DNA from: Cellvibrionaceae bacterium
GTDB taxonomy: Bacteria > Pseudomonadota > Gammaproteobacteria > Pseudomonadales > Cellvibrionaceae
NCBI GenBank assembly: GCA_002707785.1
Contig: PANW01000042.1
Span: 153,184-217,183 of the forward strand
Reading direction: 5' to 3'
DNA: 64,000 bases
Under the pieces are notes generated by a model. It saw nothing but the letters and a program-made list of their open reading frames with translations, searched no databases and had not been told where the DNA came from. The stretch's first letter is position 1, and each line of letters begins with the position of its first letter. This document shows, piece after piece, positions 19,120-29,392 of the stretch. A program made the translations under genes and the position numbers.

Positions 19120-19869
19120 TTAACCATTCACACTGATTCTCAGGGCACCGGCCGCTGCGATTGGAGCCAACATAATGGCAAACGCCAAAAATGCGCCCAA
19201 AACAGCCAGCTGCCCCCCCATAGGAAAGCCCTCAATGGCACTGCTCACTGCACTGGAGCCAAAAATCAACACGGGTACATAGAGCGGCATAATGATCAAT
19301 GACAACAACAGGCCACCCTTACGCAAAGCCACAGTTAAAGCCGCGCCTATGGAACCGATTAAGCTCAAACAGCCTGTTCCCAACAGCAAGGAACATACCA
19401 AAGGCAGGAAACCCTCTGCAGGCAAGGCCAACATAACGCCTAAGAGCGGCGCCATCACGGTTAGCGGAAGCCCCGTGGTTAGCCAGTGCACCAAGACCTT
19501 CGCCAACACTTGAAAATATAGGGGTTGCGGCGACATGAGCAGCTGCTCTAGAGCGCCATCCTCAAAATCACTGCGAAATAATCCATCCAAAGAGAGCAGC
19601 GTCGCCAACAAGGCCACCACCCAGATCATGCCGGGTGCAAGAATCTGTAGAATGCCTTTTTCTGGTGTAATCCCTAAAGGCACCATGGTAATGACCATCA
19701 GAAAAAACATGATCGGGTTGGCCATTTCACCTCTATGGCGCACAGCGATCAACATGTCGCGCTTAAATGTGGCCCAGAAGCCGCTCCAGATACTCGGAGT
19801 TATCAGAGGCTGCGCCTGCAGACTGCCTTCAGCACTGGTAGGCGACGTCACGCTAGATTCAAGACCCAT
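19120..19869 (-). CDS. ccmB: Haem exporter protein CcmB
   Basis: Six TM protein; LFRSDFEDGALEQLLMSPQPL. Confidence 0.95.
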   Translation of the reverse strand: MGLESSVTSPTSAEGSLQAQPLITPSIWSGFWATFKRDMLIAVRHRGEMANPIMFFLMVITMVPLGITPEKGILQILAPGMIWVVALLATLLSLDGLFRSDFEDGALEQLLMSPQPLYFQVLAKVLVHWLTTGLPLTVMAPLLGVMLALPAEGFLPLVCSLLLGTGCLSLIGSIGAALTVALRKGGLLLSLIIMPLYVPVLIFGSSAVSSAIEGFPMGGQLAVLGAFLAFAIMLAPIAAAGALRISVNG

Positions 19870-20507
19870 CAGGCCGCCACTCCTCGGTATGACTGCAAAT
19901 TAATCTTTCGCAGCGATTGGATCGTCATATCCTGATGAGTAGTGAGAATCACGCAGCCGCCGCCAGCGGCGTGTTCAGTCATCAACCGCTCTAGATTAGC
20001 AACACCCTGTTTGTCGATTGCGGTAAAGGGCTCATCGAGAATCCAGACTCTGGCTGGCGTCAAAAATAGACGAGCCAAAGCGACCCTTCGCAGCTGACCG
20101 GCCGAAAGATGATGGCAAGGTACGTCTTCAAAACCAAATAACCCCACCTCTTCTAGGGCCACTTCTATGGAACAGCGCTTGTGCCCTTGGTTGATGCCAG
20201 AGAACCAGTTGAGGTTTTCTCGTGGGGTCAACGCCTTTTTGATACCGGATAAGTGGCCTACATAAAGCAACTGATTGAGATAATCCAACTTGCTGATGTT
20301 GAGTGCCTTGCCACTCCAATAGAGCTCGCCCTCGTAATCCACGGAAGAAGTGGTCAACACGCGCAATAAAGTCGTCTTACCACAGCCGTTGGGGCCTTCA
20401 ATCTGGACAATATCACCTGCATTGACCTGCAAATCCAAGCCTTCAAACAAGACGCGTTCATCTCTTTCGCAACGCAGGTTCTTCAGTTCAATCAATGAAT
20501 CGGTCAT
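19869..20507 (-). CDS. ccmA: Haem exporter ATP-binding protein CcmA
   Basis: GPNGCGKTTLLRVL Walker A, LSAGQLRRVALARL signature, VWILDEPFTAID. Confidence 0.95.
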   Translation of the reverse strand: MTDSLIELKNLRCERDERVLFEGLDLQVNAGDIVQIEGPNGCGKTTLLRVLTTSSVDYEGELYWSGKALNISKLDYLNQLLYVGHLSGIKKALTPRENLNWFSGINQGHKRCSIEVALEEVGLFGFEDVPCHHLSAGQLRRVALARLFLTPARVWILDEPFTAIDKQGVANLERLMTEHAAGGGCVILTTHQDMTIQSLRKINLQSYRGVAA

Positions 20508-20810
20508 GGCCTAGCCTGTAGAGCATCTCAAAGTTTTCCGCTACGTCTGCCGCTATACTGTTGTAACGACAGAAAAATAACCCGATAAAGCTAGAAAGCG
20601 ATAAAGTAGCTGTTGGTTTGACCTAGCAGAGGAGCCCAGCATCAGGCTCTTTAGGCCTTACATTGATAGCTTTTTACTAATTAGGCTATCTCAAATTGAC
20701 GCCGCCAAGGCTCTGCTGAGTTAAGTAAAGTTAAGCCAAATCAACACCTTATGTTAGCGCGCTAGTTTACTGACAAAACCAAGAAATTTCATGGATATTT
20801 TGCCAAAATC

Positions 20811-22400
20811 ATGGTGATCGACCTACCGGCGAGCAGCCAAAATAACTTGCGAGGTTCTCAGAACCCCGTCACCCAGCTAAGCGCCCAGCGACAAGAAGCG
20901 GTACAAGCGGCGCTGAAGGCCCTGAATATCAAAGCGGGAGAAACTGTCGCAGCCACCATTAAGACGACTACCCCTGTCGATAACCCCTTGCGCGCGCGCC
21001 TAATACAACTCGCCAATCCAGTTACCGACTCGGCAGACACGGCACTGCTGCGCAATACCACCCATCCAAACACAGCCAACGCCGGCGGCAACAACGCCCT
21101 ACTGCCAACCGAAAAGCTACTCAAGGCAACCACGTTAAAACTGCTCGAACTTGAGATCCGTGGTAAAACGCTGCTCGTGTTCAGCGACCGCCCCGCCAAG
21201 AATGGGCAAACACTCAATCTACAATTGCAGCAAGGCAGCCTAGTGGTTGTTCCCCAAAAGCCATCGACGAGCTCTTACACCACCAGCATCCAGAACGCTC
21301 AATCAGCTCCCTCAACGCCCCTCACCACCAGCGCCGCTCAACCCTTGTCGCAAGCTCAGCGAAGCGTCATGACCAATGAATTGCGCGGCTTGATTGCCAA
21401 CTTTGAAGCGCGAAATCAAGCGAGTCCGATCGCGCAAACACTATCTAGCGTGCTAAAACTGAGCAACTTACTTCCAGACACCTTACATGATCGGCCTTCC
21501 GCGGCATCAATAACCGAAGCCCGCACAAATCCTGCGACTGCATTGCCTAGAACCGTGCAAGAAAGCCTACAACAACTGGCCAATCAGCTTCGCAGTCCCC
21601 AACAACTTGCTCAACCGTCCCAATTGAAACAGTCCTTACTCAATAGCGGTATACAGCTGGAGCACCAACTCAGTACTTCATCATCGCCCGACAAGCTGGC
21701 CGGGCAAGAACTCAAAGCCGGCTTACTGCAGACGCTAGCGGCATTGAGCAAAACATCGACAGCGGCCAATCAACCTACCACCAGCGACAATAGATCAGCG
21801 GGTATATCCAGCGCGCCCGGTAGCGCCCAAGCACCGTTTGCGCAACTGCTACAGCAACTAGCCGGCAACCCGAGCTCCACAGCTCCACAGATCAAACCCG
21901 AGCAGGTCGCCCCATTGCTGCAGCAACAGATCGCCATCGCCATCAACAAACTGTTGTACTCACAGTTGAAGTCTATTTCACGCAGCCAGCCCTCACTGGA
22001 AGGTCAGCCGACACAACACGTTCAACTGGAGCTGCCGGTGCGCTACGGCCACGAAGTCCACAGCATTGCGATCCAGCTCGAAGAAGATTGGGTGCAAGAA
22101 TTCACAGAGGAAGACCCAAAGACCACCGAGAAGGTGCGCCAGTGGTTGGTCAAATTGTCATTCGAGCTTCCCGATGCTGGCAGTCTGCATGCCCACATCA
22201 AAGTCATTGAAGACAGTGTCAGCACGTCTCTCTGGGCAGAGAAACACCACACCTTTGAAGAGTTGCAGATATCGTTGGACACTCTGCGACAACGACTGCA
22301 GAAAGACGGCTGTGAGGTGAAAAAAATCGAATGTTTCGAAGGCAAGCCGAATGAAGAGAACACTCAACTGGGGTACGCCTTAGTGGACATCAAAACATGA
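20811..22400 (+). CDS. Flagellar hook-length control FliK-like protein
   Basis: Ala/Gln/Ser-rich N-terminal region and FliK C-terminal-like domain (LELPVRYGHEVHSIAIQLEEDW...LSFELPDAGSLHAHIKV). Confidence 0.75.
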   Translation: MVIDLPASSQNNLRGSQNPVTQLSAQRQEAVQAALKALNIKAGETVAATIKTTTPVDNPLRARLIQLANPVTDSADTALLRNTTHPNTANAGGNNALLPTEKLLKATTLKLLELEIRGKTLLVFSDRPAKNGQTLNLQLQQGSLVVVPQKPSTSSYTTSIQNAQSAPSTPLTTSAAQPLSQAQRSVMTNELRGLIANFEARNQASPIAQTLSSVLKLSNLLPDTLHDRPSAASITEARTNPATALPRTVQESLQQLANQLRSPQQLAQPSQLKQSLLNSGIQLEHQLSTSSSPDKLAGQELKAGLLQTLAALSKTSTAANQPTTSDNRSAGISSAPGSAQAPFAQLLQQLAGNPSSTAPQIKPEQVAPLLQQQIAIAINKLLYSQLKSISRSQPSLEGQPTQHVQLELPVRYGHEVHSIAIQLEEDWVQEFTEEDPKTTEKVRQWLVKLSFELPDAGSLHAHIKVIEDSVSTSLWAEKHHTFEELQISLDTLRQRLQKDGCEVKKIECFEGKPNEENTQLGYALVDIKT

Positions 22401-22702
22401 GTAACGACACGCCCTATAGTGATCAGCAGTTACAAAAAGCCGTCGCGCTCTTCTATGATGGCGTGCAGGCGCCTACCGTCACAGCCAAAGGCGTCGGAGA
22501 GGAAGCCGCTGCGATAATGGCCATTGCTCGTGAACACGACATCCCGCTCTGTGACAACGGACCTTTGGTGGATTTACTGGTTACCCTAGAGCTAGGAGAC
22601 AACATCCCCCCTGCACTCTACACCGCCATTGCCCACATTGTTGCCTTTGCTTATGAACTGCAGGGCAAAACACTCGCAGATGTGCCTACCGCAGAAACAT
22701 AA
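22397..22702 (+). CDS. FlhB C-terminal-domain-only protein (FlhX/FhlB-like)
   Basis: Aligns by eye with the FlhB cytoplasmic domain in this window (TVTAKGVGEEAAAIMAIAREHDIPLCDNGPLVDLL... vs IVVAKGVDFVALKIREVANANDIQIMESPVLARAV...); 4-nt overlap with the FliK-like gene. Confidence 0.85.
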   Translation: MSNDTPYSDQQLQKAVALFYDGVQAPTVTAKGVGEEAAAIMAIAREHDIPLCDNGPLVDLLVTLELGDNIPPALYTAIAHIVAFAYELQGKTLADVPTAET

Positions 22703-22810
22703 GCGGCAGTTTTCCTCAACAAACTCGAAGCCAACTCCCCGATTTAGTGAGTGAGCTATACTCTCAATTTTCTGCTACAACCTTGCAAAGACCGGAAGTC
22801 CCACAGCACT

Positions 22811-23764
22811 ATGACCACAACCTCAACTGACATCACTCAAGCCCTCGCCTCTGCCAGCAAGCCTCTTTCAGCCATGCGAATTGGGTTTATTGGCATGGGG
22901 TTGATGGGCATCCCCATGGCCCAACGACTCATTCAGGCAAACGTGGATGTTCACGTATGGAACCGAACAGCCAACAAACTCAATGACAAACGACTGGCCG
23001 GTGCCGTCATCGAAGAAGACCTCGCGCATCTGGCCGAGCAATGCGAGGTGATTTTGCTATGCATCACCAATACTGAAGCCGTTGAAGACTTATTGTTTAG
23101 ACAAGAAACAAACACCGATGAAAGAGTTCAAGGCCTAGCTCAGCACCTGCGACCTCACCATGTGGTGGTAGATTTCTCGAGTATTGCACCAGACAAGACA
23201 CGTGAGTTTTCTCGGCGGCTACTCAAGCAGTCTTCCACACCTTGGATAGACGCGCCCGTGTCCGGCGGCGTCGCAGGAGCGGAAAACGGAACACTCGCGA
23301 TAATGGCAGGCGGCGCTGAAGATATTATTGATGCGTTACTACCGCTGTTTAACCTACTCGCTCACCGCACTACTCGCATGGGGGATTGCGGCAGTGGACA
23401 AACCACCAAAATTTGCAATCAAATGATTGTCAGCTGCAATGTCGCGGTGATGGCCGAAGTGCTGGCGATGGCTGAAAAGGCCGGTGTAGATGCCAGCCAA
23501 ATACCACAAGCTCTTGAAGGTGGCTTTGCTGATTCAATTCCACTGCAGATTACTGGTCCGCGTATGGCAGCCCGCAATTTCGATGACTTAAAATGGCGCA
23601 TCGACACCTTGCTAAAAGATCTCACTATGGCAAAGAGCCTATCAACAGAGATTCAATCTAGCGCACCCATGAGTAATTTGGCACAGACGATTTTTGACAA
23701 GCACAGCAAAGCGGGGTTTGGTCTAGAAGATCCCGCTACATTAATTGATCTCTATTCTCGGTAG
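22811..23764 (+). CDS. NAD(P)-dependent oxidoreductase, 3-hydroxyisobutyrate dehydrogenase / GarR family
   Basis: IGFIGMGLMGIPMAQRLIQA, DAPVSGGVAGAENGTLAIMAGG, GSGQTTKICNQMIV. Confidence 0.9.
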   Translation: MTTTSTDITQALASASKPLSAMRIGFIGMGLMGIPMAQRLIQANVDVHVWNRTANKLNDKRLAGAVIEEDLAHLAEQCEVILLCITNTEAVEDLLFRQETNTDERVQGLAQHLRPHHVVVDFSSIAPDKTREFSRRLLKQSSTPWIDAPVSGGVAGAENGTLAIMAGGAEDIIDALLPLFNLLAHRTTRMGDCGSGQTTKICNQMIVSCNVAVMAEVLAMAEKAGVDASQIPQALEGGFADSIPLQITGPRMAARNFDDLKWRIDTLLKDLTMAKSLSTEIQSSAPMSNLAQTIFDKHSKAGFGLEDPATLIDLYSR

Positions 23765-23874
23765 TCACCACCGCTTACAACACCAGGCTCGACACTAAGA
23801 AACGAAGCTCTGAGCGTTTGGATCGATACACTCAGCGCTGACGTACAACAACGACGACAAAAGAACTCCACCCG

Positions 23875-24663
23875 ATGAAACTTTGTGCCAATCTTTCACT
23901 ATTATTTACCGAACACAAATTCTTGGAGCGGTTCGGCGCTGCACGCGACTGCGGCTTTTCGGCTGTTGAAATCCAGTTCCCCTACAGCGAACAAGCGCCA
24001 GCACTACAACAAGAAATAGATAACTACCAGCTTCAAGTCGCGTTAATCAATATCCCCGCGGGCGACCTAATGGATGGTGGCTACGGTCTCGCCAGCCACC
24101 CAAAACGCCGAGACCAATTCAAGCGAGCCGTTGAACAATGTCTTCTGTACGCCGACGCTCTTGCCGTTGAGCGCGTCAACCTGCTCGCAGGCAATCAAGA
24201 CCCCGACTACGACAGAGAGCATCTCTACGATACTTTCCTGGAGAATTTAGACTATTGCGCAACCCAGCTGTCACAGCACAATATCGCCACTACTTTTGAA
24301 GCAATCAACACCGAGGACATGCCTAACTTTTTGATTAACTGCACAGAACACATGGTAAAAGTCATCAGAGACTTGAATAATCGCCACGTCTCGATGCAAT
24401 ATGACCTCTACCACATGGCGAAAATGCGAGAGCCCATTAGCCAACAATTGCCCGATATTATTCAGCATATTGGGCACGTTCAATTCGCTGACACTCCGGA
24501 CCGACAACAACCGGGCACCGGTGAATTACCCTTTGAGGAACTGATGATGCTGCTCAGTAGTCTCAACTACCAACACTGGGTGGGCGCAGAGTACAAACCG
24601 AGCAACAAGACAGCGGCAAGTCTGGAATGGAAAGATTGGTTTGAGAATCACTTTCCCCAATAA
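23875..24663 (+). CDS. Hydroxypyruvate isomerase family TIM-barrel protein
   Basis: NLSLLFTEHKFLERFGAARDCGFSAVEIQFPY, FEAINTEDMPNFL, MQYDLYHMA, VQFADTPDRQQPGTGEL. Confidence 0.9.
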   Translation: MKLCANLSLLFTEHKFLERFGAARDCGFSAVEIQFPYSEQAPALQQEIDNYQLQVALINIPAGDLMDGGYGLASHPKRRDQFKRAVEQCLLYADALAVERVNLLAGNQDPDYDREHLYDTFLENLDYCATQLSQHNIATTFEAINTEDMPNFLINCTEHMVKVIRDLNNRHVSMQYDLYHMAKMREPISQQLPDIIQHIGHVQFADTPDRQQPGTGELPFEELMMLLSSLNYQHWVGAEYKPSNKTAASLEWKDWFENHFPQ

Positions 24664-24769
24664 CATAACCGACTGCACGGGCTGTCATAGTAAATCGACA
24701 AGTGCTTAACCTATGCCGCTCGTTTGGGCTGAACAGAATATTATTTAACGAATAAGTGAACTGACTGTT

Positions 24770-25639
24770 ATGACACGGCTTCCAGAGAACATTTTCATTG
24801 AGGCGAATGAGCTCTCAAACCAACTCAACAACACCATCGTTCTGGATTGCCGATTTTCACTCGTAGACCCACAGGCAGGTATCAACGACTATCGCCAAGG
24901 GCATATCCCAGGGGCTTTCTACTGTGATCTCAACCAACACCTTTCCAACCTCAACAACCCTGAGGGCGGTCGCCACCCACTGCCAGAAGCTGGTGATTTT
25001 TTCCAACAATTACGCCGCTGGGGCATTGGTCCGCAATCACAAGTCGTTGTTTACGATGATCAACGCTTTGCTTTTGCTTCCCGCGCATGGTGGCTATTAC
25101 GAGCCGCCGGCATTGCGGATGTGAGACTGCTTAACGGCGGCTACAAAGCTTGGACCAATACCGGCAACCCTCAAGATCGTCGCAGCCCAGCAGAGAAAAC
25201 ACTCTTCGCCCTGCCCCCCCAAAAAGCTCTGCTCAACGGCCAACAAATCAAAAATCACGACGACATATTCGCATCACTGAGCAACTCCTCCCTTCAACTG
25301 GTCGATAGCCGAGAAGCCTTTCGCTATAACGGAGAATCTGAACCCATTGACCCAATCGCCGGACATATCCCTGGAGCAGTGAATTTTCCCTGGACCGATG
25401 TCAGCGACGAAAACGGCATGATAAAACCACTAGAATTCCACCGTCAGCGCTGGCAATCATTAACGCATCAAGATGGGGATGTTGTTGTCTATTGTGGATC
25501 GGGCGTAACTGCCTGCGTCAATCTGTTGTCCGCTAAAATCGCAGGTCATGATTTCGCGCTCTACCCCGGAAGCTGGAGCGAATGGTGCTCTCAAGATCAG
25601 CCGCCCGTCGCGACAAGGCAAGAACCTAGCATCGGTTAA
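24770..25639 (+). CDS. sseA: Sulfurtransferase (3-mercaptopyruvate sulfurtransferase-like)
   Basis: Two rhodanese domains; active-site loop VVYCGSGVTACVN. Confidence 0.88.
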   Translation: MTRLPENIFIEANELSNQLNNTIVLDCRFSLVDPQAGINDYRQGHIPGAFYCDLNQHLSNLNNPEGGRHPLPEAGDFFQQLRRWGIGPQSQVVVYDDQRFAFASRAWWLLRAAGIADVRLLNGGYKAWTNTGNPQDRRSPAEKTLFALPPQKALLNGQQIKNHDDIFASLSNSSLQLVDSREAFRYNGESEPIDPIAGHIPGAVNFPWTDVSDENGMIKPLEFHRQRWQSLTHQDGDVVVYCGSGVTACVNLLSAKIAGHDFALYPGSWSEWCSQDQPPVATRQEPSIG

Positions 25640-25793
25640 ATTGCCTAAAACGTTCAGTTAGGCCAATCAATAGTCCCTTCCCGACATAGCATCGGACGCT
25701 CACTTTCACTATAGTATTCGGATCTGCGACGCCCAAGCTTCACGATAAGATCGTATCGAACAAACCAATGAGAGACACTCCGCCGAGGTAAAT

Positions 25794-26660
25794 GTGACCA
25801 ACGCCACCAACAAACTTGCAGACTTACTGCACACCGAACAAATTGATCGCTTGCTATTTCGCGGCGTCACCCCTACAGAAAATCAACTTCCCCGAGTATT
25901 TGGGGGACAAGTTCTCGCTCAATCTCTGAACTCAGCCATTCGTACCGTCCCCGAAGATCGATTCATGCATTCTTTGCACGCCTATTTTCTGAGACCTGGC
26001 GATATTTCTCGCCCGATTATTTTTGAGGTGGACCCCATTCGCGACGGAGGTTCCTTCACCACTCGTCGTGTCGTCGCAAAGCAAGATGGAAAAGCTATCT
26101 TCAACACCTCAATGTCTTTTAAAAAACGGGAACAAGGCCTTGAGCATCAAACCGATCTCAACAATATTCCAGCCCCAGACGCTTTAGAAGACGATAAAAC
26201 GCGGGTCGAGAGATTTGTACGAGACAATCCAGACTATAAGCGCCCACCCATTGCCGACGCCTTCCAAACCTTCGAATTTCGCACTAACGGTGAATTGCCC
26301 TCACTGCGCAAAGGCTCCTCAGAACCAACTCAGGGTTTTTGGTTTAAAACCAAGCAATCAATAGATAACAGTTTTCCGATGCATCAGGCCTTTCTGGCTT
26401 ACGTATCCGATTTTCGCCTATTGAGCACCGCCATGATGCCTCACGGCTTGAGATTCAATAATGCTAAATTGCAAGTGGCAAGCCTAGATCACAGCCTTTG
26501 GATTCACGGTGAGTTCGATGTCAACGACTGGATTTACTACCACATGGAAGGACCCGTTTCTTCCAGCGGCTGCGGCCTGAACTTTGGACGTTTCTACACC
26601 CAAGACGGAAGACTAGTTGCATCCACCTCTCAAGAAGGCCTTATGAGAGTAAGAGACTAA
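25794..26660 (+). CDS. tesB: Acyl-CoA thioesterase II
   Basis: RVFGGQVLAQSLNSAIRTVP, HSLHAYFLRPGD, SLDHSLWIHGEFDVNDWIYY; GTG start. Confidence 0.93.
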   Translation: MTNATNKLADLLHTEQIDRLLFRGVTPTENQLPRVFGGQVLAQSLNSAIRTVPEDRFMHSLHAYFLRPGDISRPIIFEVDPIRDGGSFTTRRVVAKQDGKAIFNTSMSFKKREQGLEHQTDLNNIPAPDALEDDKTRVERFVRDNPDYKRPPIADAFQTFEFRTNGELPSLRKGSSEPTQGFWFKTKQSIDNSFPMHQAFLAYVSDFRLLSTAMMPHGLRFNNAKLQVASLDHSLWIHGEFDVNDWIYYHMEGPVSSSGCGLNFGRFYTQDGRLVASTSQEGLMRVRD

Positions 26661-26682
26661 GAAACGTGCAACATAACCTCAT

Positions 26683-26710
26683 AAAAAAGAGCGCATAGCG
26701 CTCTTTTTTA
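26683..26710. terminator. Bidirectional intrinsic terminator
   Basis: AAAAAAGAGCGC-ATA-GCGCTCTTTTTT between convergent genes. Confidence 0.9.
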
Positions 26711-26730
26711 TTTAGCTAACAAACAACAGG

Positions 26731-27381
26731 CTAGTCGATACTGCAACTGACGCCGGTTCCACCTAAACCGCAGTAGCCATTCGGATTTTTGTGCAAATAC
26801 TGTTGGTGATAATCTTCTGCATAGTAGAACTCTGAGGCTGACTGTATTTCGGTGGTAATCTGATCCATCCCCTGTTGCTGCAGCGCTTCAGCATAGTGTG
26901 TTTTGGAGGCGCTCGCCTCACGCGCCTGAGCAGGATCAAAGGTGTAGATACCAGAACGGTATTGAGTACCCTGATCGTTCCCTTGGCGCATTCCCTGAGT
27001 TGGGTTATGAGCCTCCCAAAAAACCTTGAGTAACTGCAAATAGCTGATCTCTTGTGGGTTGAACACCACCAAAACCACTTCATTGTGACCGGTGCGACCA
27101 CTACAAACCTCTTCGTAAGTCGGGTTTTGAGTGAAGCCGGCACTGTACCCCACCGCAGTGGAATAGACCCCCGGCTGCTGCCAAAAACGTCTCTCCGCCC
27201 CCCAAAAACACCCCAAACCAAACATCGCCATCTCCAAATGGGCGGCGAATGGCGGCATGATGGGAGATCCCAGCACCGCATGCTCATTGGGCACAACGAT
27301 TGCGTTCTCACGCCCCGGCAAGGCCGACTCAGCAGTGGGCATTTCAGCTTTACTGCGATCGCCAGAAGAAAACAAAGACAT
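26731..27381 (-). CDS. msrA: Peptide-methionine (S)-S-oxide reductase MsrA
   Basis: [42 protein letters not shown]. Confidence 0.95.
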   Translation of the reverse strand: MSLFSSGDRSKAEMPTAESALPGRENAIVVPNEHAVLGSPIMPPFAAHLEMAMFGLGCFWGAERRFWQQPGVYSTAVGYSAGFTQNPTYEEVCSGRTGHNEVVLVVFNPQEISYLQLLKVFWEAHNPTQGMRQGNDQGTQYRSGIYTFDPAQAREASASKTHYAEALQQQGMDQITTEIQSASEFYYAEDYHQQYLHKNPNGYCGLGGTGVSCSID

Positions 27382-27514
27382 ATTCTTATTCCACCTAAAA
27401 ATGAATACTGCTGATTATAACCACGATCACAGCACGCGACTAAAGTTTAACTCAATCCACCTTGAGTCAGCTTTTTCTATTTAGGCTTACGGCACCTAAA
27501 GATACCCAACCTAC

Positions 27515-27865
27515 TTAGCTTTCCTTAATATCCAAATAGCCTCTTTGAATCGCCACCTCGATGGACTGAGCACCTTCAGCCAGCGCTTTGAATCGTCGCT
27601 GTAATTGTTCTAACTCGACAATTTCGGCCTCGCTCGGCAGCTGGTGATCCGCCTCGTGGGCCAGAGCTATATCATATAAGCGCTTTAAGTAGACCGCTCG
27701 AGCTTGAGCGACAACGGACACCACAGGCTTTAACTCATCAATAGAGAGCTGGTGAATGTAGGGATTAATAACTTCCCGATTGGTTTCCCGCATTAGCTGT
27801 TCAAATCGTAATAACAAACGATTAATATCCGCATCCATTTCCCGTATCCTCGAAACGTTATCCAA
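27515..27865 (-). CDS. Conserved hypothetical helical protein
   Basis: Complete ORF with plausible composition, divergent from ppx/gppA. Confidence 0.55.
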   Translation of the reverse strand: MDNVSRIREMDADINRLLLRFEQLMRETNREVINPYIHQLSIDELKPVVSVVAQARAVYLKRLYDIALAHEADHQLPSEAEIVELEQLQRRFKALAEGAQSIEVAIQRGYLDIKES

Positions 27866-27908
27866 TTTGTTATCTTCCGCCGCCGAGCTAAAAACGAAAG
27901 TTCCAAAT

Positions 27909-28838
27909 ATGAGTGTAGATCAAGTGCCCCGCCTCGCCTCTCTGGACCTAGGGTCTAACAGCTTCCACCTATTGATCTGTGAATGGCGAGCGGGTCAGCT
28001 AGTAGAACTTATCCGCCACAAAGATTTAGTGCAACTGGCACGATCCATTAACCAAGAGGGTGAACTGGATAAACAAGCTATAGAACGGGCACTCAGATCA
28101 CTCCAACGCTGTCGCAATCTACTGGATCAATATTCACTTGACCACTTCCGCGCTGTAGGCACCCAGATTTTGCGCCAGTGCAAGGAGCCCGATGTTTTTA
28201 TTGCATCAGCAGAAGAGATTGTAGGCACCTCAATTGACATCATATCGGGGGACGAAGAAGCCCGACTGGTGTTTCGAGGTGTCGCCAATGGCTTCGCGGT
28301 TAAAACCTCGATGCTAGTATTAGACATCGGTGGTGCGAGCACAGAGATTATCATTGGCTGCGCTCCTGAAATCACATTCAAAACCAGCCTAACACTCGGG
28401 TGTGTAACACTGGCCAACGAGTGTTTTCAGTCAAAAAGTCAGGTATCTGCCACATCGCTACAGAGAGCTAGACAGCAGGCACTGTCAACATTTACAGAAA
28501 TTGCAACGACACAGCAACAGATTATCCCTTCCATAGCGGTGGGCGCTTCCGGCACTTTGCGCGTACTTCTAGATATCATCGAACCCACCCGCTCGACGAG
28601 CAGCATCGAACGAAGACAGCTCGAAACCTTATTCCAGAATATCGCCAGTAGCGGCAGAATGAACGAGGCGATTGATGAAAGCTTGCGCTGGGATGTGCTG
28701 CCCGCAGGTATAGTGATTCTGTGCGCCTTCTTTGAAGCTTTTAGTCTGGAGCACATACAAGTCTCTCCCCACAGCATCAAAGAAGGTATGATGCTTGACT
28801 GGATTAACAACAACCAAGAACTCACCCCATCTCAATAA
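27909..28838 (+). CDS. Ppx/GppA family phosphatase
   Basis: RLASLDLGSNSFHLLICEW, MLVLDIGGASTEIIIG; internal ATG at 27909. Confidence 0.92.
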   Translation: MSVDQVPRLASLDLGSNSFHLLICEWRAGQLVELIRHKDLVQLARSINQEGELDKQAIERALRSLQRCRNLLDQYSLDHFRAVGTQILRQCKEPDVFIASAEEIVGTSIDIISGDEEARLVFRGVANGFAVKTSMLVLDIGGASTEIIIGCAPEITFKTSLTLGCVTLANECFQSKSQVSATSLQRARQQALSTFTEIATTQQQIIPSIAVGASGTLRVLLDIIEPTRSTSSIERRQLETLFQNIASSGRMNEAIDESLRWDVLPAGIVILCAFFEAFSLEHIQVSPHSIKEGMMLDWINNNQELTPSQ

Positions 28839-28848
28839 CGGAAGCGCT

Positions 28849-29325
28849 ATGAGCGGACTATTCGCCGAAGAAGATCAAAATACGCACTATTTTTCTCGCT
28901 CAGATCGAGAAGAACTACTCGGCACCTTTAACGATCTAAGCTTCGAGCTCGACGATCACACGTGGCCCACCGCAGAGCACTACTATCAGGCGATGAAGTT
29001 CGATAACGCCGACACTCAAGCCAAAATTAGAGACTGTACGACACCTGAAAAGGCCAGGAAAATGGGGCGCTCACGATTCCGAAAACGTCGTGCGGACTGG
29101 AAAAAGCTAAAAACCACATTCATGACCAGGGCTATCTACACTCGAGCAAAAACCCACCCCTCAATTGCCAAGGCACTAGAGCAAAGCAAAGACCAGCGGC
29201 TGGTAGAAAACAGTAATTATGACTACTTCTGGGGCTGCGGACGCGATCGACGTGGCAGCAACCACTATGGCCGTGTGCTCATGAATGTCAGGGAAAAGCT
29301 GCGCGACGAAAATGGTCGAGACTAG
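28849..29325 (+). CDS. NADAR family protein (YbiA-like N-glycosidase fold)
   Basis: WPTAEHYYQAMKFDNADTQAKIR, KARKMGRSRFRKRRADW, YFWGCGRDRRGSNHYGRVLMNVREKL. Confidence 0.9.
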   Translation: MSGLFAEEDQNTHYFSRSDREELLGTFNDLSFELDDHTWPTAEHYYQAMKFDNADTQAKIRDCTTPEKARKMGRSRFRKRRADWKKLKTTFMTRAIYTRAKTHPSIAKALEQSKDQRLVENSNYDYFWGCGRDRRGSNHYGRVLMNVREKLRDENGRD

Positions 29326-29392
29326 CTCCCTTCAAGATTACGCCTCTCCCGTGACTTCTTATCTATACTAAGAATTATTGAGGAGAGGTATT

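Noticed and set aside
28795-29325. NADAR gene as part of a defence island
   Set aside because: Neighbours look like housekeeping genes and no other defence gene was seen
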